Assembly: GCA_021772055.1 (NCBI GenBank)
Contig: JAETNR010000029.1
Span: 1-56,468, forward strand
Length of the DNA stretch: 56,468 nucleotides
Direction of reading: 5' to 3'
Source: Blautia sp.
GTDB lineage: Bacteria; Bacillota; Clostridia; Lachnospirales; Lachnospiraceae
Below, one piece after another: positions 8,339 to 17,557 of this stretch; position 1 is the first letter of the stretch; the number at the start of each line of letters is the position of its first letter. The position numbers and the translations under genes were made by a program. Below the pieces are notes generated by a model. The model searched no databases, was not told the DNA's origin, and worked only from the letters and a program-made list of their open reading frames with translations.

Positions 8339-9236
8339 TCTTTTTTCCTCCCATCAATTTTCTGGAGCCAACCGTAATAATCAGGGAAATCACCAGAATT
8401 ACAACAGCCATTGCATTTGCATACCCCAGTTTCATATGGGTAAATGCCACATCATAATTATAAAGCGATACCACTGTTGTTGCCCTTCCAGGTCCGCCTC
8501 CGGTCATCGCCACAATATGATCAAATGCTTTCAGAGAACCTGCGATACACATCATCAGACATATTTTTACAGTATCCCATATCAGAGGAATGGTGATATA
8601 GCACGTTCGCTGAAACCCTGATGCACCATCAATTTCCGCTACTTCCAGAACGTCTTTCGGAATGGTTGCCACTGCCCCCATTAAAATTACCAGATAATAT
8701 CCCACATACTGCCAGATGACAGGGACTGCCACCGCATACATCGCAATTTTAGGATCATCCAGCCATGGCTTTATCCAGTTCGTCAACCCAACTGCTCTCA
8801 AAATCTGATTCAATAAGCCATACTCATGATTATAGATCATCTGCCAGATCAGACCAATCACAACCGGCGCTATGATACTTGGCAGATACATCACTCTTCT
8901 GTGGAACTCAACCCACTTAAGCCACTTCATAGTGAAAAAAAGTGTCAAAACAAAAGCAATTCCAATCTGCCCCAAAACCATCATCAGAGTAAACAAAATC
9001 GAATTTTTGAAAGAATCCCAGAAAATTCTGTCATGAAAAACTCTGATATAATTATCAAGACCGAGAAATGATTTTTTCGGCCCGCCGCTCCATTTAAAAA
9101 AGCTATAATACAATGCCACAAAAATCGGGACAATCATAATAAAGATATAAATTGCCATGGGAATTCCGATAAACCCATATATTTTTCGTGTTGAAGGCAT
9201 TAGAGGATCTCTGTATCTTACCTTTTTCTTCTTCAC
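8331..9236 (-). CDS. sugar ABC transporter permease, MalF/UgpA type
   Basis: This 301-residue permease has a basic N-terminus, a first membrane segment at about 27-49 and five more. The EAA loop DVLEVAEIDGASGFQRTCYI is intact, followed by the characteristic MTGGGPGRATTV stretch. It pairs with the MalG-type protein downstream. The start is a GTG preceded by AAAGGGTG. It follows the binding-protein gene by 92 bp, across a hairpin that may reduce its expression relative to the binding protein. Confidence 0.92.
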   Translation of the reverse strand: MKKKKVRYRDPLMPSTRKIYGFIGIPMAIYIFIMIVPIFVALYYSFFKWSGGPKKSFLGLDNYIRVFHDRIFWDSFKNSILFTLMMVLGQIGIAFVLTLFFTMKWLKWVEFHRRVMYLPSIIAPVVIGLIWQMIYNHEYGLLNQILRAVGLTNWIKPWLDDPKIAMYAVAVPVIWQYVGYYLVILMGAVATIPKDVLEVAEIDGASGFQRTCYITIPLIWDTVKICLMMCIAGSLKAFDHIVAMTGGGPGRATTVVSLYNYDVAFTHMKLGYANAMAVVILVISLIITVGSRKLMGGKKND

Positions 9237-9265
9237 GATATCACCCTTTCCAGAATTTAAATGGA

Positions 9266-9295
9266 AGGGCCGAGCTTACTACTCGGCTTTGTCCC
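9266..9295 (-). terminator. intercistronic hairpin between binding protein and permease
   Basis: GCCGAG and CTCGGC pair around a 7-nt loop, extended by AGGG/CCCT after small bulges. The T-run is weak. Its position after a binding-protein gene suggests partial termination or protection of the upstream mRNA. Confidence 0.5.
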
Positions 9296-9328
9296 TCCCT
9301 CTTTTCATAAGTTCTTAATCTCTTCCCA

Positions 9329-10645
9329 TCATTCTGCCAATTCGTGAGTTTCCTGTAATGTAGCCGCCAATTCTTCCGGAGTTGTTGCGTCTACAGACAG
9401 TTCCTGATATCCTACATAACTTGCTTCCATATAATCAGAGCTGAGCTGAACTTCCGGACATCCCACTTTGGTTTCATACGCAGAATATGTATCCAGGAAT
9501 TTTGTATACAGAGGATCCACCTTGCTTTCATCATAAGCAACCTCTTTCAAAACAGATACAAGTCCCATTTCCACGCTTTCTTTCTGAATCTCAGGTGAGG
9601 TCATTTCTTTCAGGAAGTCAATGGCAATATCCTGTTTTTCTTCGCTGATTCCTGCATTTACGGAGAATCCCCAGCCCTGTCCGCTTACAATCTGGCCTTT
9701 TAAATCTTCATGTCCGGCAGCTGTCGGGAATACAGTGATTTCTGTCGTTTCTTTTACAGCTTCGTCACAGTCTGTGATAAAAGAAGATACAACCCAGGAA
9801 CCTTCAATATACATTGCAGCTTTTCCTGAATAATAAAGTTCTCTTGCCTGTTCTACATCAATACTGTTCATATCTTCGTTAAAAGCACCGGCATCGATCA
9901 GAGATTTTAAATAGGTAATTGCCTCAACCGGTTCTTCATCTTCAAAGCTTCCGCCCTCATAATTTCTTGTACTCTCATACCAGTCATTGGAGCAGTATGC
10001 AAAAAGGATTCCCGGCATTACCTGAGAAGCAAGAGCATACTGGGATTTATTTCCGTCAGCGATGGGAATATATCCATGCTCTTTCAGTGTTCCCACTGCT
10101 TCCATAAATTCATCGGTATTTGTAGGGAACTCTGTGATTCCACATTCTTCAAAAATAGCCGTGTTATAAAAAAGTATGGAATTGGCAATCGCACATCTTG
10201 GGGAACCAAGGATTACATCTCCAAAGGTAAAATCGCCAAATGCGCCGTCTGCAAATGTGTCAGCCCATTCTGCGTCTTCCTCCAAAACCGGGGCAAGATC
10301 AATAATCTGGCCATTGTCATAAAGTGTGCTCATAAGAGATGGCAAAGCAACAAATACATCCGGAAGTTCATCTGCTGCTGCAAGTGTTTTGATCTTGGAT
10401 TCATATCCTGCATCCTGTGTGATCGTCTCTACTACCACATTAAGCTCCGGATGATTTGCCTGGAAATTTTCAATCGCACGAGTAATCGCAATTCCCTCTG
10501 CATTGCCCTGTTCCACAACTTCATCTGTCCAGTAATGCATAATGGTAAATTTCTCTTTTTCCTCAGCATGTACTGCTGTGCTGCCTGCCATTGTCCCGAT
10601 AATCATGGATGCGGTTAATGCAGTTGCGATAGTTCTTTTTTTCAT
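9329..10645 (-). CDS. extracellular sugar-binding protein (family 1)
   Basis: This 438-residue protein is the ligand receptor of the importer formed with the two permeases downstream. Residues 1-27 are a Sec signal peptide ending VHA before EEKEKFTIMHYW, and there is no cysteine, so no lipoprotein anchor. The mature protein shows the cluster 1 pattern: TIMHYWTDE at the first strand, LPDVFVALPSLMSTLYDNGQ in the N-lobe and AAMYIEGSWVVSSF in the hinge/C-lobe region. AAGGAGG lies upstream of the ATG. The operon ends with the GH151-like gene, so a fucosylated oligosaccharide is a reasonable guess for the ligand. Confidence 0.9.
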   Translation of the reverse strand: MKKRTIATALTASMIIGTMAGSTAVHAEEKEKFTIMHYWTDEVVEQGNAEGIAITRAIENFQANHPELNVVVETITQDAGYESKIKTLAAADELPDVFVALPSLMSTLYDNGQIIDLAPVLEEDAEWADTFADGAFGDFTFGDVILGSPRCAIANSILFYNTAIFEECGITEFPTNTDEFMEAVGTLKEHGYIPIADGNKSQYALASQVMPGILFAYCSNDWYESTRNYEGGSFEDEEPVEAITYLKSLIDAGAFNEDMNSIDVEQARELYYSGKAAMYIEGSWVVSSFITDCDEAVKETTEITVFPTAAGHEDLKGQIVSGQGWGFSVNAGISEEKQDIAIDFLKEMTSPEIQKESVEMGLVSVLKEVAYDESKVDPLYTKFLDTYSAYETKVGCPEVQLSSDYMEASYVGYQELSVDATTPEELAATLQETHELAE

Positions 10646-10694
10646 CTTTGTTTCCTCCTTGTGAATTATGTTTTCTCTGTTATTTGATGAATTT

Positions 10695-10700
10695 ATTATA
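10695..10700 (-). promoter_or_regulatory. -10 box of the importer operon, activator type
   Basis: TATAAT lies about 50 bp upstream of the start codon. The -35 position falls inside a hairpin and reads TATATT, a poor match, so an activator is expected. The 26-bp repeats described below are in the right place for one. Confidence 0.5.
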
Positions 10701-10703
10701 AAA

Positions 10704-10732
10704 AAAAGATGGTACGAAATATACCATCTTTT
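10704..10732 (-). terminator. terminator of the response regulator/kinase operon
   Basis: AAAAGATGGTA and TACCATCTTTT form a perfect 11-bp stem with a 7-nt loop, followed by a T-run on the minus strand. It overlaps the -35 region of the importer promoter. Confidence 0.8.
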
Positions 10733-10756
10733 CTATAAAAAAATATACAAATCTAT
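10731..10756 (-). promoter_or_regulatory. proximal 26-bp direct repeat, candidate activator site
   Basis: On the minus strand the repeat starts ATAGATTTGTA and ends TATAGAA, around a T7 tract. It matches the distal copy at 10795-10820 at 24 of 26 positions. It would lie about 43-68 bp upstream of transcription start, where AraC-type activators commonly bind. Confidence 0.65.
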
Positions 10757-10794
10757 CATATTTATCCAGCATGGCAAAACATAAAATTGTTATA

Positions 10795-10820
10795 TTCTAC
10801 AAAAAAATGTACAAATCTAT
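10795..10820 (-). promoter_or_regulatory. distal 26-bp direct repeat, candidate activator site
   Basis: This is the same orientation as the proximal copy, offset by 64 bp (about six helical turns). It shares ATAGATTTGTA, the T7 tract and GTAGAA. It lies between the kinase stop codon and the importer promoter. The adjacent YesN-type regulator is the obvious candidate binder. Confidence 0.65.
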
Positions 10821-10846
10821 GCCGTTTATCATGTTTTTTCATATGT

Positions 10847-12571
10847 TTACGAATCCGTTTTTATATATGCGACAATGGGCTGCCGAACGACAGTCAGGAT
10901 TCCTCCTGAATCCGCCTGACGGAAAATGAGTCCATATTCCGGCCCATACTGAATCCGAAGCCGCTGGTGAATATTACGGATTGCCATGCCCCTTCGTCCC
11001 TCCGTCTCATCCGCTTCCAGGATTTTCATAATCTCTTCCGCTGACGCACCAATCCCTGAATCCTCAATGGTAAAATACAAAAACTGTTCATCCTGATAGA
11101 TCCAGATGTTGATCTGCCCCGGTTCTCCTGTGGGGAGAATTCCATGCTCAATGCTGTTTTCAATCAAAGGCTGAAGTATAAACCGCAAAGTCGACTGCTG
11201 CCGTGTCAATTCCTCCACATGAAATTCAAATGTGATCTGATTTCCAAGCCTTAGTTCCTGCAGCATAATATACTCTTTTGTATACTTTATTTCATCCTCT
11301 ACAGAAATAATCTTTGCATTTGTGTTGGCAGCCGAACGATAGAGAGAGGACAGGGCAAGCAGGATCTTTCCGGTTTTTTCCGCCTTTTCCATCCGGCTCA
11401 TCCAATATGCCGTATCCAGATTATTATAGAGAAAATGAGGGTTGATCTGTGTCTGAAGCGCGTTAAACTGAGCCTCCTGCTGGAGTACCTTTCCCCGCAG
11501 TACCTCATTTACCAATTCGTCCAGCCTTTTCGCCATCTCATTAAAATTATCACTCAATATCCCGATTTCATCATTGCTTACAATATTCAGATGAATATCA
11601 TAGTTTCCTTTTGATATCTCTTTCGTTTGCTCCGTAAGTTCTTTCAGGGGCTTTGTAATCATTCTGGCAAAAATAAATACCACAACCAGGCAAATACACA
11701 ATGCTGCAAGAATAATTTCCACAAACATGTCCCGGATCATCGCATTTTCCGTAAAAAGCTCAGAAGCCTCCATGCTGCTGTAAAGAGCCCAATGACTGTC
11801 TTTTATCTTATAACAATAAGTCAGAATTCCATCATTATTCGTCCAGTGAAAGCTGCTGTCCTCTTTAAGCAGATCCTCCAGGAATTTCCTGTCCTTTGGG
11901 CATTCTCCAATACCAAATGCCTGCTCAGCGCCTCCGTTTATATCCCACAAACCAATATACCCGGAAAAAGCATCCAGAAAACTCTCAAATTGTTCTTTAA
12001 TTTCATTGTTCCGCAGTACGATCTGGAGATATCCCAGGCTGGTATAGGGCTTATCAATATCCCGGATTTCTCGAAGAAGAACAAAATTGGCATGTTCTCC
12101 GTTCCTCAGCCATTTCCACACAACCCCACCCCGGGCCTCTTCCATTTCCTGAATATTATCTGTCAGTAAAGACTTATCAACCGTACCGATGGAAATATCC
12201 ACCCCATTGCACCCCATCAGATAAATCCCGTCTATGTAAGAACTGAGACTTGTATAAAAATAAAAATCATTCGTAATCTGATTCCGCCACTTAAGTGCCA
12301 CATCGGAACCGGGATTTTTCAGAAAAAGTGCTTTTCTTACATTATCATTGGAAATAAAATTCAAAGAAGTGCTTCTTGCATATTTCACATTTACCATAAT
12401 TGTATTGGAAATATTCTGCAGGGAACTCTGCACTGCTGCTTCCTGTTTTTGCTCCGCTACCTGAATCGTCTTTTGATACATCGCTGTGCCCACAAACACC
12501 GAAGGAACAACTGCGGCAATCAAGGCCAGAAAGAAAAACTTTACTTTTAGACTGACAAATTTCTTTTTCAT
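10847..12571 (-). CDS. YesM-type sensor histidine kinase
   Basis: This 574-residue membrane kinase is predicted to phosphorylate the adjacent response regulator. Membrane segments at about 11-31 and 284-303 bracket an extracytoplasmic sensor of about 250 residues. A HAMP segment follows (about 304-357, with ITKPLKELTEQTKEIS and DEIGILSDNFNEM). The phosphoacceptor is His379 in QTQINPHFLYNNLDT, the hallmark of the His_kinase/YesM family. The ATPase part shows N-box QPLIENSIEHGI and G-box EDSGIGASAEE. The start overlaps the regulator gene by 4 bp. Kinases of this type often sense sugars and control adjacent importers. Confidence 0.93.
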   Translation of the reverse strand: MKKKFVSLKVKFFFLALIAAVVPSVFVGTAMYQKTIQVAEQKQEAAVQSSLQNISNTIMVNVKYARSTSLNFISNDNVRKALFLKNPGSDVALKWRNQITNDFYFYTSLSSYIDGIYLMGCNGVDISIGTVDKSLLTDNIQEMEEARGGVVWKWLRNGEHANFVLLREIRDIDKPYTSLGYLQIVLRNNEIKEQFESFLDAFSGYIGLWDINGGAEQAFGIGECPKDRKFLEDLLKEDSSFHWTNNDGILTYCYKIKDSHWALYSSMEASELFTENAMIRDMFVEIILAALCICLVVVFIFARMITKPLKELTEQTKEISKGNYDIHLNIVSNDEIGILSDNFNEMAKRLDELVNEVLRGKVLQQEAQFNALQTQINPHFLYNNLDTAYWMSRMEKAEKTGKILLALSSLYRSAANTNAKIISVEDEIKYTKEYIMLQELRLGNQITFEFHVEELTRQQSTLRFILQPLIENSIEHGILPTGEPGQINIWIYQDEQFLYFTIEDSGIGASAEEIMKILEADETEGRRGMAIRNIHQRLRIQYGPEYGLIFRQADSGGILTVVRQPIVAYIKTDS

Positions 12572-14172
12572 ACTGCTCCATTCCGATACTCTTTCGGGGA
12601 ATACCCTGTATACTTTTTAAATACCGTATTAAAATATTTATAATTCTGGTATCCGGACATTTCCGCAACTTCATACGCTTTCAGGCGGCTGTCCTTCAAA
12701 AGTTCTTTCGCATACGCGATACGAACCTCATTCAGATAATCAATGAAGTTCATTCCCATCTGGGATTTGAATATCTGGCTGAAATAATTCGGCGTAATAA
12801 AGAGTTCCGCCGAAATACTTTTTACGGATATTTCCTCCTTAAAATTTTTCTTCACATATTCTACAGCCTGATCCACAACAGAACTGAATTTTTTCTTTTC
12901 TACTTTTTCCAGACATTCGGAAACCTTTTTCATAAAGCCCATCATAAATTGTTTCAAATGTTTCACAGAATGATACTGCTGGATCGCCATCAGCGTATCC
13001 TGATAGGAATATGACTCTTCCCGAAAATACACTCCCATTTCATCCAATACCGAAAATACTGCTGAAGCAAGGCGGACACAGGTTGCATTTACCTTTTCAA
13101 ATGGTTCCTGCTCTTCCACTGCTTTTTGAAAAATTGCATTCATATACATTTGTACGCTTTTCGTATCGTATTTCAGAATATCATTCATAAGTTGCTTCTC
13201 TTCTTCCTGAATGTCCAAAAAGCCATAGTTATCCCGTATATTCTCATCTGAATATTGAAATACATTGTTATCAATCCGGCTGGTATGGAGCCGCAGGGCG
13301 GAGACGGCCTCCTGGTAAGAAAGATAGATTTCTTCAATATGTTCTTTTTCCATCCCGCAGGATATCGTACATAGAAAGCCGGCCTCCTCTGTAATCCGAT
13401 TGATCAGCCTCTGATAGCAATCCTCCAGATACAACTTTGAAACCACATCATATCCAAGCAATATTACAAAATGACTTCTGCCATTTATAAAGCACTGGGT
13501 TCTGCAGCCATTCCCAAAAGTTTCTTTCACCACTCCTTTTATCAGGCTGGTCAGCCACTCTTTTTCCTCTCTGGTGTGGTTTCTGGTAAGAAGAAGAAAA
13601 TTTTCCAATGCCAGGATCAGCACTTTATAAGCAGAATTCGAAAAAGTAAAACCAATTGCCGAAAGTTCCTTAAGAACCTGCTCTTTTTGTTCAGGGAACG
13701 ATGGCTTTATCACTTTCTCCATGATACTGCCAAAACGCTCCGTCTCATATGTTTTCATGAACATTCCCTGTTTTTCCAGGCGGTTCTTTTTCTTTTCCTC
13801 TTCGTAAATTTCATCCCGAAGCTTGCAGATGCATTTCAGCAATTCATCTGCATCAATAGGCTTCAGAAGATAATCATAAACGCCAAGATGAATTGCTTTT
13901 TTTGCATAAGTAAAATCGTCATATCCGCTTAATATAATGATTTTCGCATCCGGCTTTTCCAGGAAAACATTTTCTGCAAATGCCAGTCCGTCCATGATCG
14001 GCATGCGGATATCCGTAAGGATAATATCCGGATCCATTGTTTTTACCAGTTCAAGGCCCTGTTTTCCATTTGCCGCATCACCGCAAATAGTAAGGTCATA
14101 TTTTTCCCACTCAAAAGAATAGCGGATTCCCTGACGAACCACAAAGTCGTCTTCTACAATCAGGATTTTCAT
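12568..14172 (-). CDS. YesN-type response regulator, AraC family
   Basis: This 534-residue regulator joins a receiver domain (1-120; acidic pair in IVEDDF, phosphoacceptor Asp54 in IILTDIRMP, conserved Lys in YLLKPID) to a long middle region and a C-terminal AraC-type double helix-turn-helix (about 430-534; ISAELFITPNYFSQIFKSQM and YEVAEMSGYQNYKYFNTVFK). I place the start at 14172, where AAGGAG precedes the ATG and the protein opens MKILIVEDDF. It is the first gene of the pair with the kinase. Such regulators usually activate nearby sugar importers, here plausibly through the repeats at 10731-10820. Confidence 0.94.
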   Translation of the reverse strand: MKILIVEDDFVVRQGIRYSFEWEKYDLTICGDAANGKQGLELVKTMDPDIILTDIRMPIMDGLAFAENVFLEKPDAKIIILSGYDDFTYAKKAIHLGVYDYLLKPIDADELLKCICKLRDEIYEEEKKKNRLEKQGMFMKTYETERFGSIMEKVIKPSFPEQKEQVLKELSAIGFTFSNSAYKVLILALENFLLLTRNHTREEKEWLTSLIKGVVKETFGNGCRTQCFINGRSHFVILLGYDVVSKLYLEDCYQRLINRITEEAGFLCTISCGMEKEHIEEIYLSYQEAVSALRLHTSRIDNNVFQYSDENIRDNYGFLDIQEEEKQLMNDILKYDTKSVQMYMNAIFQKAVEEQEPFEKVNATCVRLASAVFSVLDEMGVYFREESYSYQDTLMAIQQYHSVKHLKQFMMGFMKKVSECLEKVEKKKFSSVVDQAVEYVKKNFKEEISVKSISAELFITPNYFSQIFKSQMGMNFIDYLNEVRIAYAKELLKDSRLKAYEVAEMSGYQNYKYFNTVFKKYTGYSPKEYRNGAV

Positions 14173-14220
14173 CTTATTCTCCTTCTCCCCATACTCCCAC
14201 ATAAAATCTCCCTTATAAAA

Positions 14221-14262
14221 AACCCGATGGTTTCAACTAAATTCAGTTTAAACCATCGGGTT
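14221..14262 (-). terminator. terminator of the sodium symporter gene
   Basis: AACCCGATGGTTT and AAACCATCGGGTT form a perfect 13-bp stem around a 16-nt loop, with a T-run on the minus strand. It separates the symporter from the response regulator gene. Confidence 0.9.
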
Positions 14263-14301
14263 ATGATATTCAAGTCTGTTCTGGTACAAAAAAATACCGT
14301 T

Positions 14302-15657
14302 TTATACAGCAATCGCTCCCATCGCTTCCATGACAGCAAAGATCAGAATCGCCACCAAGCACACAGGGGCAATGTATTTGATCATGACCTTATAAAACTT
14401 CTTCGATTTCAGTTCTCCGTTTACTTCCGCTTCTTCGATAATCGTCTCCGGCTTCACCACGAATCCGATGAAGATGCAGGTCAAAAATGCCACGATGGGC
14501 ATCAGCACACTATTGCTGAGGAAATCAAAAAAATCCAGAAGGCTCATTCCCATAGGAGCAATAAAATCCCATACGCCAAAACCTAAGGATACAGGAATTC
14601 CCACTGCAAGCAGATACACGGCTGTTACAATACTTGCTTTGCGGCGTTTCCATCCAAGCTTATCCATCAGAATGGAAACCAGCGTTTCCATCAGGGAAAT
14701 AGAGGAAGTAAGCGCTGCAAACAGTACCAGCAGGAAAAATACCGCGCCGATCACCGTGCCGAATTTCATGCTGTTAAATACCTTCGGCAATGTGACGAAC
14801 ATCAGGCTCGGGCCCTTTCCAAGAGCCTCCTCGCTTCCTCCGGAAAAAGCAAACACTGCAGGAATAATCATCAGGCCTGCCATAAATGCAATGCCCGTAT
14901 CAAACAATTCAATCTGGCGCACTGATTTTTCCAGATGGGTTTCTTTCTTCATATAAGATCCATAGGTGATCATGATTCCCATAGCAAGGGACATCGAATA
15001 AAAAAGCTGTCCCATGGCAGCAAGGACTGTTGTGGCACTGAATCTGCCAAAATCCGGTTTCAAGTAATAAATAAGCCCTTCCATTGCCCCAGGCTGAGCC
15101 ACAGAAAACACGGCAATAACCACGGTCAGCACGATCAAAAGGGGCATCATTACACGGCTTGCCTTCTCGATTCCTTTTTCTACACCCATCATAACCACCA
15201 GAGCAGTGGCGCCTGCATAGATCACAAAGAAAATAACCGGTGCGGCAGGCTGCGTAATAAACCCGGTAAAGAACTCGTCACCTGCAGCTTCTGCTACCTG
15301 ATTCGTCAGAAATACCGTAAAATACTTTAATACCCATCCTCCGATCACACAGTAATAAGGCGTGATGATAAACGGCACAATACTTGACAAATATCCGATA
15401 AATCCAAAGCGCTTATCCAGGGCTGCATATGCACCTACAGCACTTAAATGTGTTTTCCTGCCAATTGCAATTTCCGTCACCATCAAAGCAAAGCCAAAAG
15501 TGACTGCCAGCACAATATATACCAGCAAAAAGATTCCTCCGCCGTATTTCGCAGCCAGATACGGAAATCTCCATAAGTTTCCAAGTCCTACCGCAGATCC
15601 GGCCGCTGCCAGGACAAATCCCAGCTTGTTCGTAAAGCTGCCTCTCTGTTTCTCCAT
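14302..15657 (-). CDS. sodium-dependent transporter, NSS/SNF family
   Basis: This 451-residue integral membrane protein has the LeuT fold. The family signature is intact at the N-terminus: GSFTNKLGFVLAAAGSAVGL followed by GNLWRFPYLAAKYGGG, with the unwound first helix that binds sodium and substrate. Eleven or so hydrophobic segments follow. Family members move amino acids or related amines with sodium; the substrate cannot be read from sequence. I place the start at 15657 because AAGGGAG lies 8 nt upstream. It is a single gene, with its own promoter and terminator. Confidence 0.92.
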   Translation of the reverse strand: MEKQRGSFTNKLGFVLAAAGSAVGLGNLWRFPYLAAKYGGGIFLLVYIVLAVTFGFALMVTEIAIGRKTHLSAVGAYAALDKRFGFIGYLSSIVPFIITPYYCVIGGWVLKYFTVFLTNQVAEAAGDEFFTGFITQPAAPVIFFVIYAGATALVVMMGVEKGIEKASRVMMPLLIVLTVVIAVFSVAQPGAMEGLIYYLKPDFGRFSATTVLAAMGQLFYSMSLAMGIMITYGSYMKKETHLEKSVRQIELFDTGIAFMAGLMIIPAVFAFSGGSEEALGKGPSLMFVTLPKVFNSMKFGTVIGAVFFLLVLFAALTSSISLMETLVSILMDKLGWKRRKASIVTAVYLLAVGIPVSLGFGVWDFIAPMGMSLLDFFDFLSNSVLMPIVAFLTCIFIGFVVKPETIIEEAEVNGELKSKKFYKVMIKYIAPVCLVAILIFAVMEAMGAIAV

Positions 15658-15719
15658 GAAATTCTCTCCCTTCAAAATTCTCATCCATTAAATCTCTGTT
15701 TTCGACAGAGTATTTTTTT

Positions 15720-15728
15720 ATTATATCA
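15720..15728 (-). promoter_or_regulatory. extended -10 promoter of the sodium symporter
   Basis: The minus strand reads TGATATAAT, an extended -10 element, about 63 bp before the start codon. The -35 region is weak. A small stem (15694-15710) would lie in the 5' untranslated RNA. Confidence 0.5.
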
Positions 15729-15808
15729 CTAAAACGATGGCTCGTATATACATATTTTCTTTTTTTTCGGGCATACTTTTCTCATACTGTAAAAAAGGAG
15801 GCAAAATT

Positions 15809-16135
15809 ATGACAGTTCTTAATTGTTCCGCTACAACCTGTATTTATAATGAAAATTCACTCTGCTCCAGAGGTGAAATCGAAGTCCGCGGCGATCAGGC
15901 ACACCGCTCTGCAGAAACCTGCTGCAGCAGCTTCCGTGACCGCAATTCCCAGGCTGCCAAAAATATGGCAGAAAAAAAGCACTGCGGATGCGAAAGGATC
16001 CAGATCGACTGCAAAGCACAGGAATGCACCTACAACGAACATTGCAAGTGTACTGCAGCCGCCATTGACATTGATGGTCCAAATGCCAACAAATATGAGG
16101 ATACCCAATGCGGTACCTTTGTATGTAAGCACTAG
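15809..16135 (+). CDS. cysteine-rich protein with two DUF1540 repeats
   Basis: This 108-residue protein carries two copies of the DUF1540 module, at about 3-45 (NCSATTCIYNENSLCSRGEI ... CCSSFRD) and 61-107 (DCKAQECTYNEHCKC ... CGTFVCKH). Each copy has four to five conserved cysteines that probably bind a metal or form disulfides. DUF1540 proteins are common in Clostridia and have no established role. The start is set by AAGGAGG 7 nt upstream. It is a single gene divergent from the symporter and followed by a strong terminator. Confidence 0.9.
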   Translation: MTVLNCSATTCIYNENSLCSRGEIEVRGDQAHRSAETCCSSFRDRNSQAAKNMAEKKHCGCERIQIDCKAQECTYNEHCKCTAAAIDIDGPNANKYEDTQCGTFVCKH

Positions 16136-16168
16136 AAAACCTGCCGTTAAACTGCGGCAATTCCGCAA

Positions 16169-16194
16169 AAAGGGCGCCGGTTCCGGCGCCCTTT
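16169..16194. terminator. bidirectional terminator, GC-rich
   Basis: AAAGGGCGCCGG and CCGGCGCCCTTT form a perfect stem of about 12 bp with a 2-nt loop between convergent genes. It should end the DUF1540 transcript and the fucosidase operon. Confidence 0.9.
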
Positions 16195-16206
16195 CCATAT
16201 CATTTT

Positions 16207-17529
16207 CTACATTGCGGAAGTCATTCCAAGAAGATACAGATCTTCCCTGTAATTGCGGATGGTCACTCTAAGGCCCTCTTCGCAATTTTCTGTTTCCATC
16301 CGGACACTCTTATCAAAAGGTCTTAAGCTTCCATGGAAGCCTTTCAGCAGAAATTCATTTTCCCCTTCTTTTAAGCCTTTTGCAAACACATTCAGATTTC
16401 CATCTTTCTGTGTATAGAAAAGTTCTGTTCCGTTCTCCAGTTTTTCAGACGTTCTGTCGCTTACCCGGGTACCGTAGATTCCGTCCCCGTTTATTTTCAG
16501 CCATGCGCCCAAAATCTTCAGTCTTCTTACCTGTTCTTCCGGAATAGTTCCGTCAGCCTTGGGTCCGATGTTCAAAAGCAGGTTTCCGTTGTTGGAAACG
16601 GTTTCTACCAAAAGAGAGATCAAATCCGGCACAGAAATAAGCTGGTCGTCTCCTTCATTGGCATTGTATCCGAAGGAAAGCCCCATTCCACGGCACATTT
16701 CCCACTTCTCTGCGCGGTTGGCACTGCCTGATTTGTATTCCTTTGTCAAGAAATCGTGGTACCGTCCATTGAAACGGTCATTCACTACGCCTTCCTTTAC
16801 CTTATTGTAATAATGGGACAGGAAATAAGGCATTGCTTCCTCACTCTGCTTCGGCCAGCCGATATCATTCCAGAACACACTTGGCTCATAATCATCCACA
16901 AGCTCCATCATCTGATTATAAGAGTAATCTGCATAGGCAAAGGTAGGACTTGCCGTACCAAAAAGATCCGGATCCTCAAAAATAGGATCATTGGCAAACT
17001 GCCAGTCGATCAGGCCGGAATAATACAATCCCATACGGATTCCCGCATCCCGGACAGCTTTGGTAAGTTCTCCCGTGATATTCCGTTTTGGTCCCATTTC
17101 CACGGAATTGAAATGGGTATATTTGCTGGGGAACAGGCAGAATCCGTCATGATGCTTGGTTGTCAGCACCACATACTGCGCTCCTGCTTCTTTAAAAATT
17201 TCCGCCCATTGCTCCGGATTCCAGTTCTCCGCTTTCCACATGGGAATAAAATCTTCATACCGGAAGTCTTTTCCATAAGTTTTGATATGGTGCTCGTAGG
17301 TAGGCCCTTTTCCGATATTCAGAGAATTATAATACCATTCTGCATAAGGGTTATCTGCAAACCATTCTTTAGAATCCACTTCTCCAAGTTCCCAGGTATG
17401 GGGTGCAAAGGCAGGTACGGAATAAATCCCCCAGTGGATAAAGATTCCGAATTTACAGTCTTCATACCATTTTGGTACTTGATGCTGCTTCACGGATTCC
17501 CAGGTTCCTGCAAATCTCATCTCGCTCAT
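16207..17529 (-). CDS. alpha-L-fucosidase, GH29 (first copy)
   Basis: GH29 enzymes release alpha-linked L-fucose with retention. This 440-residue protein has the barrel markers FGIFIHWGIYSVPAF (28-42), the HHDGF box (126-130) and PSVFWNDIGWP, where Asp222 matches the nucleophile of the Thermotoga enzyme. The latter motif places it with the broad-specificity GH29-A type. The C-terminal part is a small beta domain. There is no signal peptide, so it acts in the cytoplasm on imported glycans. It is the last gene of an operon with two other GH29 enzymes and an importer, 28 bp after the second. Confidence 0.95.
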   Translation of the reverse strand: MSEMRFAGTWESVKQHQVPKWYEDCKFGIFIHWGIYSVPAFAPHTWELGEVDSKEWFADNPYAEWYYNSLNIGKGPTYEHHIKTYGKDFRYEDFIPMWKAENWNPEQWAEIFKEAGAQYVVLTTKHHDGFCLFPSKYTHFNSVEMGPKRNITGELTKAVRDAGIRMGLYYSGLIDWQFANDPIFEDPDLFGTASPTFAYADYSYNQMMELVDDYEPSVFWNDIGWPKQSEEAMPYFLSHYYNKVKEGVVNDRFNGRYHDFLTKEYKSGSANRAEKWEMCRGMGLSFGYNANEGDDQLISVPDLISLLVETVSNNGNLLLNIGPKADGTIPEEQVRRLKILGAWLKINGDGIYGTRVSDRTSEKLENGTELFYTQKDGNLNVFAKGLKEGENEFLLKGFHGSLRPFDKSVRMETENCEEGLRVTIRNYREDLYLLGMTSAM

Positions 17530-17557
17530 TTTTCCTTTTCCTCCTTGCTCAGATTAT

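Noticed and set aside
15694..15710. Small stem followed by T-rich sequence, terminator-like on the plus strand
   Set aside because: No plus-strand gene lies upstream to terminate; it is more likely part of the 5' leader of the sodium symporter.
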